From positions 9,052,001 to 9,116,000 of the forward strand of contig NZ_CP108081.1 of the NCBI RefSeq assembly GCF_036182465.1: a stretch of DNA of 64,000 nucleotides, in the 5' to 3' direction. Of the stretch, positions 8,357 to 16,185 are shown in pieces. The position numbers were made by a program, and so were the translations under genes. Each line of letters opens with the position of its first letter. Position 1 is the stretch's first letter. A model generated the notes under the pieces. It ran no database searches. It was not told the DNA's origin and saw only the letters and a list, made by a program, of their open reading frames with translations. This DNA comes from Streptomyces sp. NBC_00258 (GTDB taxonomy: Bacteria > Actinomycetota > Actinomycetes > Streptomycetales > Streptomycetaceae).

Positions 8357-8899
8357 ATGCTGCCGAGCGTGACCACCGACACGTACCAGACCCTGCCGGA
8401 CGGCCGCCCCATCCCGCTCATGACCGGAGCGGAGCGGCCCATGCTGGAGAGCCGGCTCGCGTTCCACCGGGCCACCCTGGAGTCGAAGTGTGCGGGGCTG
8501 GACGACGGCCAGGTGCGGCTGGCGTCCGCCGCGCCGTCGGAGCTGACGCTGCTCGGGCTGGTGCAGCACCTGGCCGAGGTGGAGCGGAACTGGTTCCAGG
8601 CGGTGTTCGCGGGACTCGACGTGCCGACGCTGTACGAGGACGGCGCCGGCGGATACGCCCTCGACCCGGAGCGCGGGCTCGACGACGCGCTGGCGGACTG
8701 GCGCCGCGAGGTCGGGCGCGGGCAGGAGCTGTCCGCCGGACGGTCGCTCGACGACCTCGGCCGGATTGTCGAGGGGCCGGTGGCCGGGCTGGAGGTCAGT
8801 CTGCGCTGGATCCTTGTCCACCTGATCGAGGAATACGCGCGGCACAACGGTCACGCGGACATCGTCAGGGAGCGGATCGACGGGGTCACAGGCGCCTGA
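8357..8899 (+). CDS. DinB/DUF664-family protein, putative metal-dependent thiol transferase
   Basis: 180 residues from ATG 8357; a GTG at 8369 is equally possible. It has a four-helix DinB-like fold with the likely metal ligands in LVQHLAEVERNW and LIEEYARHNGHADIVRE, which match the three-His pattern of DUF664 proteins. Relatives in actinobacteria include mycothiol- or bacillithiol-dependent transferases, so a thiol-transfer or detoxification role is an inference. It sits just before the ectoine cluster but is separated from it by a 357-base intergenic stretch. Confidence 0.8.
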   Translation: MLPSVTTDTYQTLPDGRPIPLMTGAERPMLESRLAFHRATLESKCAGLDDGQVRLASAAPSELTLLGLVQHLAEVERNWFQAVFAGLDVPTLYEDGAGGYALDPERGLDDALADWRREVGRGQELSAGRSLDDLGRIVEGPVAGLEVSLRWILVHLIEEYARHNGHADIVRERIDGVTGA

Positions 8900-9256
8900 C
8901 CAGCGGGGCGGTGGGGGATCGGGGAATTCCGGTTCGATTTATCCGGGGGCTATTTCTCGGCACTTTTCGGGGGTCTTATTCAGTGCAGCTCCCCGTATTC
9001 TTCTGCCCGCTTTCTCCGAACCTAAACGCTAAGATTTCGCGAACACCAACCTCTTAATTCGGGCAGATCTCGTGGTGATTACACGGCTGTGACGCAACAC
9101 ACAGGACGCCCGTTTTCTCCATTATTTTCAGGATAAAGTGGCGGCTTCCGGCCGGTGGTACGCGGCGTCCGCGCCCGCGTGATAACACATCGGACGCCTT
9201 GGCGTAACCCCATCCGGCGATGCAATTTGAACTTTCGCTGGGTAAATTCAATCCGC
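8900..9256 (+). promoter_or_regulatory. AT-richer region upstream of ectA, likely promoter of the ectoine operon
   Basis: No gene is visible in these 357 bases. From about 8940 to 9256 the sequence is clearly richer in A and T than its surroundings (runs such as TATTTCTC, AACCTAAACG, TTAATTC, ATTATTTTCAGGATAAAG), which is typical of a regulated promoter region. One possible promoter is TTGGCG at 9199-9204 with TGCAAT at 9221-9226 (16-base spacer), but it is weak and I do not insist on it. No strong Shine-Dalgarno sequence precedes the ectA ATG. Confidence 0.45.
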
Positions 9257-9796
9257 ATGACCGCCGCACAAGCAGACCTGCAAGCGGAATTCCTGGAAAT
9301 GCCGGAAGGGCTGCGGATCGACCGTCCGCACGTGGTGGACGGAGCCGCGCTCTGGCGCATTGCCAAGGACTCCGGGAACCTCGACCTGAACTCCTCCTAC
9401 AGCTACCTGCTGTGGTGCCGTGACTTCGCCGGCACCTCCGCGGTGGCGCGCACGGCCGACGGCGAGCCGGTCGCCTTCGTCACCGGCTACATCCGGCCCG
9501 AGCGCCCGCAAACGCTTCTCGTGTGGCAGGTGGCCGTCGACGCGGAACAGCGCGGACGCGGCCTCGCCGCCGCGCTCCTCGACGGACTGACCCTGCGGAT
9601 CGCCCGCACACACGAGCTGACCACCGTCGAGACCACCATCACGCCGGGCAACACCGCCTCCGAGCGGCTGTTCACGTCGTATGCCGCACGCCACGGAGCG
9701 ACCGTCGAGCGCGAGGTCCTGTTCGACACAGCGCACTTCCCCGACGGACCGCACGACCCAGAGGTGCTGTACCGCATCGGCCCCCTGTCGCACTGA
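9257..9796 (+). CDS. ectA: L-2,4-diaminobutyrate N-gamma-acetyltransferase
   Basis: 179 residues from ATG 9257. EctA transfers acetyl from acetyl-CoA to diaminobutyrate, the second step of ectoine synthesis. It carries a GNAT fold: LLVWQVAVDAEQRGRGLAAA is motif A, and TPGNTASERLFTSYAARHGA follows. The early SYSYLLWCRDFAGTSAVA is highly characteristic of EctA. The start was chosen because the product opens as MTAAQADLQAEF. Upstream in-frame codons have poor context and encode an Arg-rich stretch. It is the first gene of ectABCD, 30 bases before ectB, and cytoplasmic. Confidence 0.96.
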   Translation: MTAAQADLQAEFLEMPEGLRIDRPHVVDGAALWRIAKDSGNLDLNSSYSYLLWCRDFAGTSAVARTADGEPVAFVTGYIRPERPQTLLVWQVAVDAEQRGRGLAAALLDGLTLRIARTHELTTVETTITPGNTASERLFTSYAARHGATVEREVLFDTAHFPDGPHDPEVLYRIGPLSH

Positions 9797-9826
9797 CGAA
9801 CCCCCCACGCCTTGAGGAGCAACTCC

Positions 9827-11098
9827 GTGAGCATCACCCAGCCCGACCTGAGCGTCTTCGAGACCCTGGAGTCGGAGGTGCGCAGCTACTGCCGCGCCTG
9901 GCCCACCGTCTTCGACCGCGCGCAGGGCAGCCGCATGTTCGACGAGGACGGCCATGAGTACCTCGACTTCTTCGCCGGCGCCGGATCACTCAACTACGGC
10001 CACAACAACCCCGTACTGAAACGCGCCCTCATCGACTACCTGGAACGCGACGGCGTCACGCACGGTCTCGACATGTCGACGACCGCGAAGCGCGGCTTCC
10101 TGGAGTCCTTCCAGAACCTGGTGCTGCGGCCCCGCGACCTGCCGTACAAGGTCATGTTCCCGGGCCCGACCGGCACCAACGCCGTCGAGTCCGCGCTGAA
10201 ACTGGCCCGGAAGGTCAAGGGGCGGGAGTCGATCGTCTCCTTCACCAACGCCTTCCACGGCATGTCGCTCGGCTCGCTCGCCGTGACCGGCAACGCCTTC
10301 AAGCGGGCCGGCGCCGGCATCCCGCTCGTGCACGGCACGCCGATGCCCTTCGACAACTACTTCGAGGGCAAGGTCGAGGACTTCCTCTGGTTCGAGCGGC
10401 TCCTGGAGGACCAGGGCTCCGGCCTCAACAAGCCCGCTGCCGTGATCGTCGAGACCGTGCAGGGCGAGGGCGGCATCAACGTCGCACGCCCCGAGTGGCT
10501 GCGCGCTCTGTCCGAGCTGTGCGAGCGCCAGGACATGCTGCTGATCGTCGACGACATCCAGATGGGCTGCGGCCGGACCGGGGCGTTCTTCTCCTTCGAG
10601 GAGGCGGGCATCACCCCCGACATCGTCACCGTCTCCAAGTCCATCAGCGGCTACGGACTGCCCATGTCCCTCTGCCTGTTCAAGCCCGAGCTGGACATCT
10701 GGGAGCCGGGCGAGCACAACGGCACCTTCCGCGGCAACAACCCCGCGTTCGTGACGGCCGCCGCCGCTCTGGAGGCGTACTGGTCCGACGGTCCCGCCAT
10801 GGAGAAGCAGACCCGCACCCGTGGCGAGCAGGTCGAGGAGGCGTTCATCTCGATCACCGAGGAGAACCTCGCCGACGTCAAGGAGTACCGCGGCCGGGGC
10901 CTGGTCTGGGGCATGGAGTTCCACGACAAGGCGCGCGCGGGCCGGATCGCCAAGCGGGCCTTCGAACTCGGCCTGCTCATCGAGACGTCGGGCCCGGAGA
11001 GCGAGGTCGTGAAACTCCTCCCGGCGCTCACCATCACCCCCGAGGAGCTGGACGAGGGCCTGCGCACCCTCGCCCGCGCCGTCCGCGAGACGGCCTGA
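9827..11098 (+). CDS. ectB: Diaminobutyrate--2-oxoglutarate transaminase
   Basis: 423 residues from GTG 9827, with GAGGAG at 9814-9819. It converts aspartate semialdehyde and glutamate to L-2,4-diaminobutyrate, the first committed ectoine step. It is a class III PLP aminotransferase: FPGPTGTNAVESALKLARK binds phosphate, LLIVDDIQMGCGRTG holds the Asp that contacts the cofactor, and the Lys in TVSKSISGYGLPMS forms the Schiff base. FETLESEVRSYCRAWP at the N terminus is typical of EctB. Length matches the family. Confidence 0.97.
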   Translation: MSITQPDLSVFETLESEVRSYCRAWPTVFDRAQGSRMFDEDGHEYLDFFAGAGSLNYGHNNPVLKRALIDYLERDGVTHGLDMSTTAKRGFLESFQNLVLRPRDLPYKVMFPGPTGTNAVESALKLARKVKGRESIVSFTNAFHGMSLGSLAVTGNAFKRAGAGIPLVHGTPMPFDNYFEGKVEDFLWFERLLEDQGSGLNKPAAVIVETVQGEGGINVARPEWLRALSELCERQDMLLIVDDIQMGCGRTGAFFSFEEAGITPDIVTVSKSISGYGLPMSLCLFKPELDIWEPGEHNGTFRGNNPAFVTAAAALEAYWSDGPAMEKQTRTRGEQVEEAFISITEENLADVKEYRGRGLVWGMEFHDKARAGRIAKRAFELGLLIETSGPESEVVKLLPALTITPEELDEGLRTLARAVRETA

Positions 11099-11160
11099 GC
11101 CACACCGGCAACACCAACCGCACCAGCCGCACATCAGCCTGAAGGAGGCTTCGCAGCACC

Positions 11161-11565
11161 GTGATAGTCCGTTCGTTCAAGGAGATCGAAGGCACTGACC
11201 GACACGTGAAATCGGCGTCGGGTACCTGGGAGAGCAAGCGCATCGTCCTCGCCAAGGAGAGGGTCGGCTTCTCCGTGCACGAGACGATCCTCTACGCGGG
11301 TACGGAGACGTCGATGTGGTACGCGAACCACGTCGAGGCCGTCGTCTGCGTGGAGGGCGAGGCCGAACTCACCGACGACGAGACCGGCGAGAAGTACACG
11401 ATCACGCCGGGAACCATGTACCTCCTCGACGGGCACGAGAGGCACACGATGCGGATCAAGGAGGACTTCCGCTGCATCTGTGTCTTCAATCCGCCGGTGA
11501 CCGGACGGGAGGACCATGACGAGAACGGCGTCTACCCCCTGCTGACCGAGCCCGAGGAGGTCTGA
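11161..11565 (+). CDS. ectC: L-ectoine synthase
   Basis: 134 residues from GTG 11161, preceded by GAAGGAGG at 11141-11148 (a longish 12-base spacing). It is a cupin enzyme that cyclises N-gamma-acetyl-diaminobutyrate to ectoine by loss of water. The metal-site residues known from studied EctC proteins appear to be present: Tyr54 and Glu59 in SMWYANHVEAVVCVEGE and His95 (with His92) in LLDGHERHTMRI. The gap after ectB is 62 bases. ectD follows after only 4 bases. Confidence 0.97.
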   Translation: MIVRSFKEIEGTDRHVKSASGTWESKRIVLAKERVGFSVHETILYAGTETSMWYANHVEAVVCVEGEAELTDDETGEKYTITPGTMYLLDGHERHTMRIKEDFRCICVFNPPVTGREDHDENGVYPLLTEPEEV

Positions 11566-11569
11566 ACCG

Positions 11570-12457
11570 ATGACGACCATCACCGACCTGTATCCCAGCC
11601 GCGGCACCAGCGAGGTGTCCGTGCCCCGGCAGGACCCGGTCGTGTGGAGCGAGCCCGGCACGCCGGGACCGATCCCCGGGGCCGACCTGCAGTCGTACGA
11701 GCGTGACGGTTTCCTCGCCGTCGACCAGATCATCGGCGAGGACGAGGTCGCGCTCTACCACGCGGAGCTGGAGCGCCTGGTGACGGACCCGGCGATCCGT
11801 GCCGACGAGCGCTCGATCGTGGAGCCGAAGTCGCAGGAGATCCGCTCGGTCTTCGAGGTCCACAAGATCAGTGAGATCTTCGCCCAGCTGGTACGCGACG
11901 AGCGCGTGGTCGGCCGTGCCCGGCAGATCCTCGGCTCGGACGTGTACGTCCACCAGTCGCGGATCAACGTCAAGCCCGGCTTCGGTGCGAGCGGCTTCTA
12001 CTGGCACTCCGACTTCGAGACCTGGCACGCCGAGGACGGTCTGCCGAACATGCGGACGGTGTCCGTCTCGATCGCGCTGACCGAGAACTTCGACACCAAC
12101 GGCGGCCTCATGATCATGCCGGGGTCGCACAACACGTTCCTCGGCTGTTCCGGAGCCACGCCGAAGGACAACTACAAGAAGTCGCTGCAGATGCAGGACG
12201 CGGGCACGCCCTCCGACGAGGCGCTCACCAAGTTCGCGTCCAAGCACGGCATCAAGCTCTTCACGGGCAAGGCCGGCTCGGCGACCTGGTTCGACTGCAA
12301 CTGCATGCACGGCTCCGGCGACAACATCACGCCGTTCCCGCGCTCGAACGTCTTCATCGTGTTCAACAGCGTGGAGAACGCGGCGGTGGAGCCGTTCTCG
12401 GCGCCGGTACGCCGGCCCGATTTCATCGGAGCGCGGGACTTCACCCCGGTGAAGTGA
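11570..12457 (+). CDS. ectD: Ectoine 5-hydroxylase (Fe(II)/2-oxoglutarate dioxygenase)
   Basis: 295 residues. It hydroxylates ectoine to 5-hydroxyectoine using iron, oxygen and 2-oxoglutarate. The EctD signature WHSDFETWHAEDGLP is intact, giving iron ligands His146 and Asp148. The third ligand is His247 in CNCMHGSGDN. INVKPGFGASGFYWHSDF is a family hallmark. It is tightly linked to ectC (4 bases), so the strain should make both ectoine and hydroxyectoine. The operon ends in a perfect palindrome at 12475-12516. Confidence 0.97.
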   Translation: MTTITDLYPSRGTSEVSVPRQDPVVWSEPGTPGPIPGADLQSYERDGFLAVDQIIGEDEVALYHAELERLVTDPAIRADERSIVEPKSQEIRSVFEVHKISEIFAQLVRDERVVGRARQILGSDVYVHQSRINVKPGFGASGFYWHSDFETWHAEDGLPNMRTVSVSIALTENFDTNGGLMIMPGSHNTFLGCSGATPKDNYKKSLQMQDAGTPSDEALTKFASKHGIKLFTGKAGSATWFDCNCMHGSGDNITPFPRSNVFIVFNSVENAAVEPFSAPVRRPDFIGARDFTPVK

Positions 12458-12474
12458 CCTACGCCCACGGGTGA

Positions 12475-12516
12475 TTGGCCCGGTGTCCGTCTCGTACGAG
12501 ACGGACACCGGGCCAA
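12475..12516. terminator. Perfect 42-bp palindrome, bidirectional terminator
   Basis: The two 19-base arms (12475-12493 and 12498-12516) are exactly complementary around GTAC at 12494-12497. It starts 18 bases after the ectD stop and ends 6 bases before the stop of the convergent oxidoreductase gene, so it can terminate both transcripts. There is no long T tract, as usual in Streptomyces. Confidence 0.85.
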
Positions 12517-12521
12517 CTGCC

Positions 12522-13583
12522 TTACAGCGCCGGGTAGTCCGTGTAGCCCTTCGCGTCCCCGCCGAAGAACGTGGCCCCGTCGGGGTCGTTGAACGGACCG
12601 CCGGTCCGCAGACGGGCCGGCAGGTCCGGGTTGGCCAGGAACAGCTGGCCGTACGCGACGAGATCGGCGACGCCGTCCTCGACGAGGGCCAGGGACTCCG
12701 GTCCGGTCGGCCCCTCGGTGGCCGGGTTCAGGACGAGGGCTCCGCTGAACCGCTTGCGCAGTTCGAGAGTCAGCTCACGCATCTCGACCGCCTCGGTGAC
12801 GTGCAGATACGCGAGGCCCAGCGGCTCCAGCTCGTTCACCAGCGCGGTGTACGTCGGCTCCGGCTCGGGCTCCTGGATGTCGTTGTACGGGTTGCCGGGC
12901 GAGAGCCGGATGGCGGTGCGCCCGGCACCGATCTCGGCGGCGACGGCCTTCACGGTCTCGACGGCGAACCGTATGCGGTTCTCGACGGAGCCGCCCCACT
13001 CGTCGGTGCGGTGGTTGGAGCCGGGGGCGAGGAACTGATGGATCAGGTAGCCGTTGGCGCCGTGCAGTTCGACCCCGTCGAAGCCCGCCTCGACGGCGCC
13101 CCGCGCGGCGGTCACGAACTCGCCGACGGTGGCGCGGACCTCGTCGCCCGTGAGCTCGCGCGGGGCGACGAAGTCGAGGGGGCCCTCGTGCGTGTAGACC
13201 TGTCCCTGGGCCGGTACGGGTGACGCGCCGACGTTGACGAGTCCGTCGGGCAGCAGGCTGGGGTGGCCGATCCGCCCCGCGTGCATGAGCTGCGCGAAGA
13301 TCCGGCCGCCGGCGGCGTGCACGGCGTCGGTCACCCTCCGCCAGGCGGCGATCTGCTCGGCGCTGTGCAGGCCGGGGGTGTCCGGGTAGCCCTGGCCGGT
13401 CGCGGACGGCTGGATGCCCTCGGTGATGATCAGCCCCGCGGAGGCGCGCTGCGCGTAGTACTCGACGGTGAGGTCGGTGGGGGCGCCGCCCTCGCCCGCC
13501 CTGCTGCGGGTCATCGGCGCCATGGCGATCCGGTTGGCGAGGGATGTGCCGGACAGGTCGATCGGGTCGTATGCGGTGGTCAA
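12522..13583 (-). CDS. Old Yellow Enzyme-type NADH:flavin oxidoreductase (alkene reductase)
   Basis: 353 residues from a TTG at 13583 with GGGAG five bases upstream. The frame remains open upstream, but those codons overlap the operator. FMN-dependent TIM barrel of the NemA/OYE type: NRIAMAPMTRSRA near the N terminus, RIFAQLMHAGRIGHPS, the substrate-binding motif GVELHGANGYLIHQF, and SVENRIRFAVETV. Enzymes of this family reduce activated C=C bonds, nitro-esters or quinones, often as a stress response. It is divergent from a MarR regulator with two matching operator-like sites between them, so induction by an electrophile or quinone is likely. Confidence 0.9.
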   Translation of the reverse strand: MTTAYDPIDLSGTSLANRIAMAPMTRSRAGEGGAPTDLTVEYYAQRASAGLIITEGIQPSATGQGYPDTPGLHSAEQIAAWRRVTDAVHAAGGRIFAQLMHAGRIGHPSLLPDGLVNVGASPVPAQGQVYTHEGPLDFVAPRELTGDEVRATVGEFVTAARGAVEAGFDGVELHGANGYLIHQFLAPGSNHRTDEWGGSVENRIRFAVETVKAVAAEIGAGRTAIRLSPGNPYNDIQEPEPEPTYTALVNELEPLGLAYLHVTEAVEMRELTLELRKRFSGALVLNPATEGPTGPESLALVEDGVADLVAYGQLFLANPDLPARLRTGGPFNDPDGATFFGGDAKGYTDYPAL

Positions 13584-13607
13584 AACAGCTCCCGGAGAAT
13601 ATTTACA

Positions 13608-13618
13608 TGGTCGGCCAA
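13608..13618. promoter_or_regulatory. MarR-type operator, site 1
   Basis: TGGTCGGCCAA is identical to the core of site 2, 45 bases away. With flanks it reads ATGGTCGGCCAAT. It lies 25 bases upstream of the oxidoreductase start. Confidence 0.55.
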
Positions 13619-13649
13619 TCATCTGAACCGTGAGCCACCCTAAACCATT

Positions 13650-13665
13650 CCTTGGTCGGCCAAGG
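13650..13665. promoter_or_regulatory. MarR-type operator, site 2
   Basis: CCTTGGTCGGCCAAGG is a 16-bp near-perfect palindrome (one central mismatch) sharing TGGTCGGCCAA with site 1. It lies in the divergent gap between the oxidoreductase and marR genes and is the best candidate binding site for the adjacent MarR protein. Confidence 0.65.
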
Positions 13666-13774
13666 TAATCTCGATGGAGGAAGGCCGGAAGACGGTCCGG
13701 CGCAGGCGCGAGAAGGCGGGCGAGGCGGTGGGACGTACGGTGGACAGCACGTCCGCACGAACCCGGGAGTCGAG

Positions 13775-14296
13775 ATGAGTGCCAGCCAGGAGGCCGCGGC
13801 CCCGCAGGCCGACCCCGCCTGTATCGACGAGCTGCCCTCCGCCGCGCGCGGCGGCCCGGTCAGCCACGCCATCTCACGGGTCGCCCGGCTGCACCGCACG
13901 GCCGCGGGCAAGCTGCTGCGCGGGGCCGGGCTCTACCCCGGGCAGGAGTTCGTGATGATGCACCTGTGGGACCGGGGCCCGGTGCGTCAGTCGGACCTCA
14001 TCAAGGCGGTCGACCTCGATCCGTCCACGATCACGAAGATGCTCCAGCGCCTTGAGCAGTCCGGGCATGTGACGCGCAGCCCGGATCCGAAGGACCGGCG
14101 CGCGGTACTCGTCGAGGCGACCGACAAGAGCTGTGGACTGCTCGACGAGGTCACACACGCCTGGGCCGACCTCGAGGAGCACACCCTCGCGGGCCTGAGC
14201 GCGGCCGAGCGGACCCAGCTCGTCGTTCTCCTCTCCCGGGTCGAGGCGAACCTCTGCACGGAGACGGGGGGCTGCCCGGCCCAGGGCTCGTCGTAG
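13775..14296 (+). CDS. MarR-family transcriptional regulator
   Basis: 173 residues from ATG 13775 (MSASQEAAAPQADP). The winged helix-turn-helix is clear: GPVRQSDLIKAVDLDPSTIT is the recognition region, then KMLQRLEQSGHVTRSPDPKD and the wing motif RRAVLVEATDKS. It has three or more Cys residues (DPACID, KSCGLLD, LCTETGGCP). Cys-bearing MarR proteins often sense oxidants or electrophiles, which would suit the divergent reductase, but this is inference. It probably represses both genes through the sites at 13608 and 13650. Confidence 0.92.
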   Translation: MSASQEAAAPQADPACIDELPSAARGGPVSHAISRVARLHRTAAGKLLRGAGLYPGQEFVMMHLWDRGPVRQSDLIKAVDLDPSTITKMLQRLEQSGHVTRSPDPKDRRAVLVEATDKSCGLLDEVTHAWADLEEHTLAGLSAAERTQLVVLLSRVEANLCTETGGCPAQGSS

Positions 14297-14345
14297 CTCG
14301 TAGCTCATAGGGCCAGGGGGCGCTCCCCGGGCCGTAGGAGCCGCG

Positions 14346-15488
14346 CTACAGCCAGGACAGGGCGGCAGCCCGCTCCAGTACGTCGCGTACGACGGCCTCG
14401 TCGCCCGCCGTGCCCCTCGGAACCTCCTCGGGTGTGTACCGGCCGCCCACGAGCAGGCAGAAGTCCACGGCGTCCAGGACGAGTTCGCCCCGGACAGCCT
14501 CGTCCTCGGAGCCGAGCACCCACTCGGTGGAGCTCTCGCCGCCGGTCACCGCGAACAGCACCGGCGGTGCCGTGGGCCCCAGTGCCATGCCGAGGATGCG
14601 TACGGCGAGCCGGACCAGTCGCCACAGATGGGCGTCCGGGAGCGGCGGCACGGCGAGACCGAGCGCGCGGCCGATGTCGTCCGTGTGGATCCACGTCTCG
14701 AAGGCGCGCACGACGAAGTGGTCGGAGACCGGCAGCCGTACACCCATCAACGTCGTCGCGTGCGCGGCCCGTTCGGGATCCCGGGCCTCGGGCGTGGCCA
14801 GCAGTGCGGCGGCCCGCGCGGACCAGGCGGCCACCGTCTCTTCGGGGTCGCGCGTCCGCTCGTACGCGATGACGTCGGCGGTCCGCGTGTTCCAGGCCTC
14901 CTCCCACGGTGTGTCCTCGGCGGTCCGTGAGGGCGGTGTGTGGGTCTGAAGGCCCAGACGTACGGCCAGTTGCTCGTCGGCGGCGATCAGATGGCCGACG
15001 GTGTCGCGGACGTCCCAGTCGTGCACGACGGGCGTGCCCCACGGGCCATGGCCGTCCACCTCCCGCAGCAGTGCGCGCAGTCCGGCGACGGCGGCCGCGT
15101 AAGGGGCCGCGTGCGCGGCGACCCGCGGCAGGGCGGGCCTGGAGCGCAGCGCGAGGGCGAGCACACCGTCCGCTCCGGCCGGACCGCCGCCGACGGACGC
15201 ATCCGCGGAACCGCCCGGGCTTTCGGTGTCCGTCACTCCGGCGGCCGAACCGTTCTGCGAGACCGCGCCGGAACCGTTCCGCGCGGCCGTGGCCGGCGAT
15301 CCGCTGCCCGTGGACGTCCCCGGTGACACGTCCAGCAGCCGTACGGTCTCGCGGAGCCGTTCCGCCTCCGCCGCGCAGCTCTCGCAGTCGGCCAGATGCG
15401 CCGGTACCGCCTTCTCGTCCGCGGGCTGCAGCGCACCGAAGGCCCAGGCGGCCAGCAGCTCGGGCGCACCGTCGTGGTCGTCGGTCAC
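14346..15488 (-). CDS. Zinc-finger anti-sigma domain fused to a mycothiol-dependent maleylpyruvate isomerase-like domain
   Basis: 380 residues from GTG 15488. Residues 31-38 (HLADCESC) form the HxxxCxxC zinc finger of ZAS anti-sigma factors. An Ala/Ser/Gly-rich linker follows (about 55-110), then an MDMPI_N-type domain. All three expected metal ligands of that domain are present: His166 (RDTVGHLIAADEQ), Glu264 and His268 (RAFETWIHTDDIG). It is encoded 25 bases after an ECF sigma factor, so it is probably its cytoplasmic anti-sigma factor. The MDMPI part could bind mycothiol or a related thiol and act as a redox or thiol sensor (inference). No transmembrane segment is evident. Confidence 0.8.
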   Translation of the reverse strand: MTDDHDGAPELLAAWAFGALQPADEKAVPAHLADCESCAAEAERLRETVRLLDVSPGTSTGSGSPATAARNGSGAVSQNGSAAGVTDTESPGGSADASVGGGPAGADGVLALALRSRPALPRVAAHAAPYAAAVAGLRALLREVDGHGPWGTPVVHDWDVRDTVGHLIAADEQLAVRLGLQTHTPPSRTAEDTPWEEAWNTRTADVIAYERTRDPEETVAAWSARAAALLATPEARDPERAAHATTLMGVRLPVSDHFVVRAFETWIHTDDIGRALGLAVPPLPDAHLWRLVRLAVRILGMALGPTAPPVLFAVTGGESSTEWVLGSEDEAVRGELVLDAVDFCLLVGGRYTPEEVPRGTAGDEAVVRDVLERAAALSWL

Positions 15489-15513
15489 CGGACGCCCCCT
15501 TCCCCTGTCGCCA

Positions 15514-16131
15514 TCATGCGCCCCTTTCCCACGCCGGATCCGGCGGCTCGGCCAAAGTCTCGGCCAACTTGCGCAGCGCGGACCGCAGGCGGGTCTTGGC
15601 GGTGCCCTCCGGGATGCCGAGCTCGACGGCTGCCTGGCGGTAGGTGCGGCCCGCGAAGTAGGCGAGATGGACCACCTCCCGCTGCGGCTGCGGGAGTTCG
15701 GCCAGCGCGGAGTGCAGCAGCAGCGAGCGCTCGCGGTCGACGACCGCCTCGTCGGGCCCGGGCCCGGTGTCGGGGATGGCGTGCAGCGCGGAGTCGTCCG
15801 CCCCGGCGGCCTTGCGATGCCGGGCCTCGCTGCGCACCCAGTCCACGGCCCGCCGGTGCGCGAGCACGGACAGCCAGGTGCGCAGCGAGCCCCGGCGCGC
15901 GTCGAACGCGTACGGCCTGCTCCACAGCTGGGCGAAGACCTCCTGCGCCACGTCCTCGGCGGCCGCCGGGCTGTTCGTGACGCGCCCGGCGATCCGCCGC
16001 ACGAGTCCGCCGTACGCCGCGTAGGCCTCGGACAGCGCGGACTCGTCGCCGTACACCAGCCGCTGATGCAACTCGGCATCCGCGGGCGGCCGTTCGGACT
16101 TGTGGAGAGTTGGCTCCACCGGCACCACCAC
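15514..16131 (-). CDS. ECF-type RNA polymerase sigma factor
   Basis: 205 residues. Region 2 spans roughly 35-95, with AAEDVAQEVFAQLWSRPYAF (-10 recognition) and RRGSLRTWLSVLAHRRAVDW. Region 4 spans roughly 145-195, with LPQPQREVVHLAYFAGRTYR and the helix-turn-helix ELGIPEGTAKTRLRSALRKL. The gene for the likely anti-sigma partner follows after 25 bases in the same direction, the usual arrangement. Several GTG codons lie near the 5' end; the longest (16131) is given. Target promoters are unknown. Confidence 0.93.
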   Translation of the reverse strand: MVVPVEPTLHKSERPPADAELHQRLVYGDESALSEAYAAYGGLVRRIAGRVTNSPAAAEDVAQEVFAQLWSRPYAFDARRGSLRTWLSVLAHRRAVDWVRSEARHRKAAGADDSALHAIPDTGPGPDEAVVDRERSLLLHSALAELPQPQREVVHLAYFAGRTYRQAAVELGIPEGTAKTRLRSALRKLAETLAEPPDPAWERGA

Positions 16132-16185
16132 CTCGTGACGCCCTTCCTAGCGTCCCCGTGGAGCCCGCGCCAGTGGGTCTCGCAA

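Noticed and set aside
9227..9248. TTGAAC with TAAATT as an ectA promoter
   Set aside because: The spacer is 10 bases, too short for RNA polymerase.
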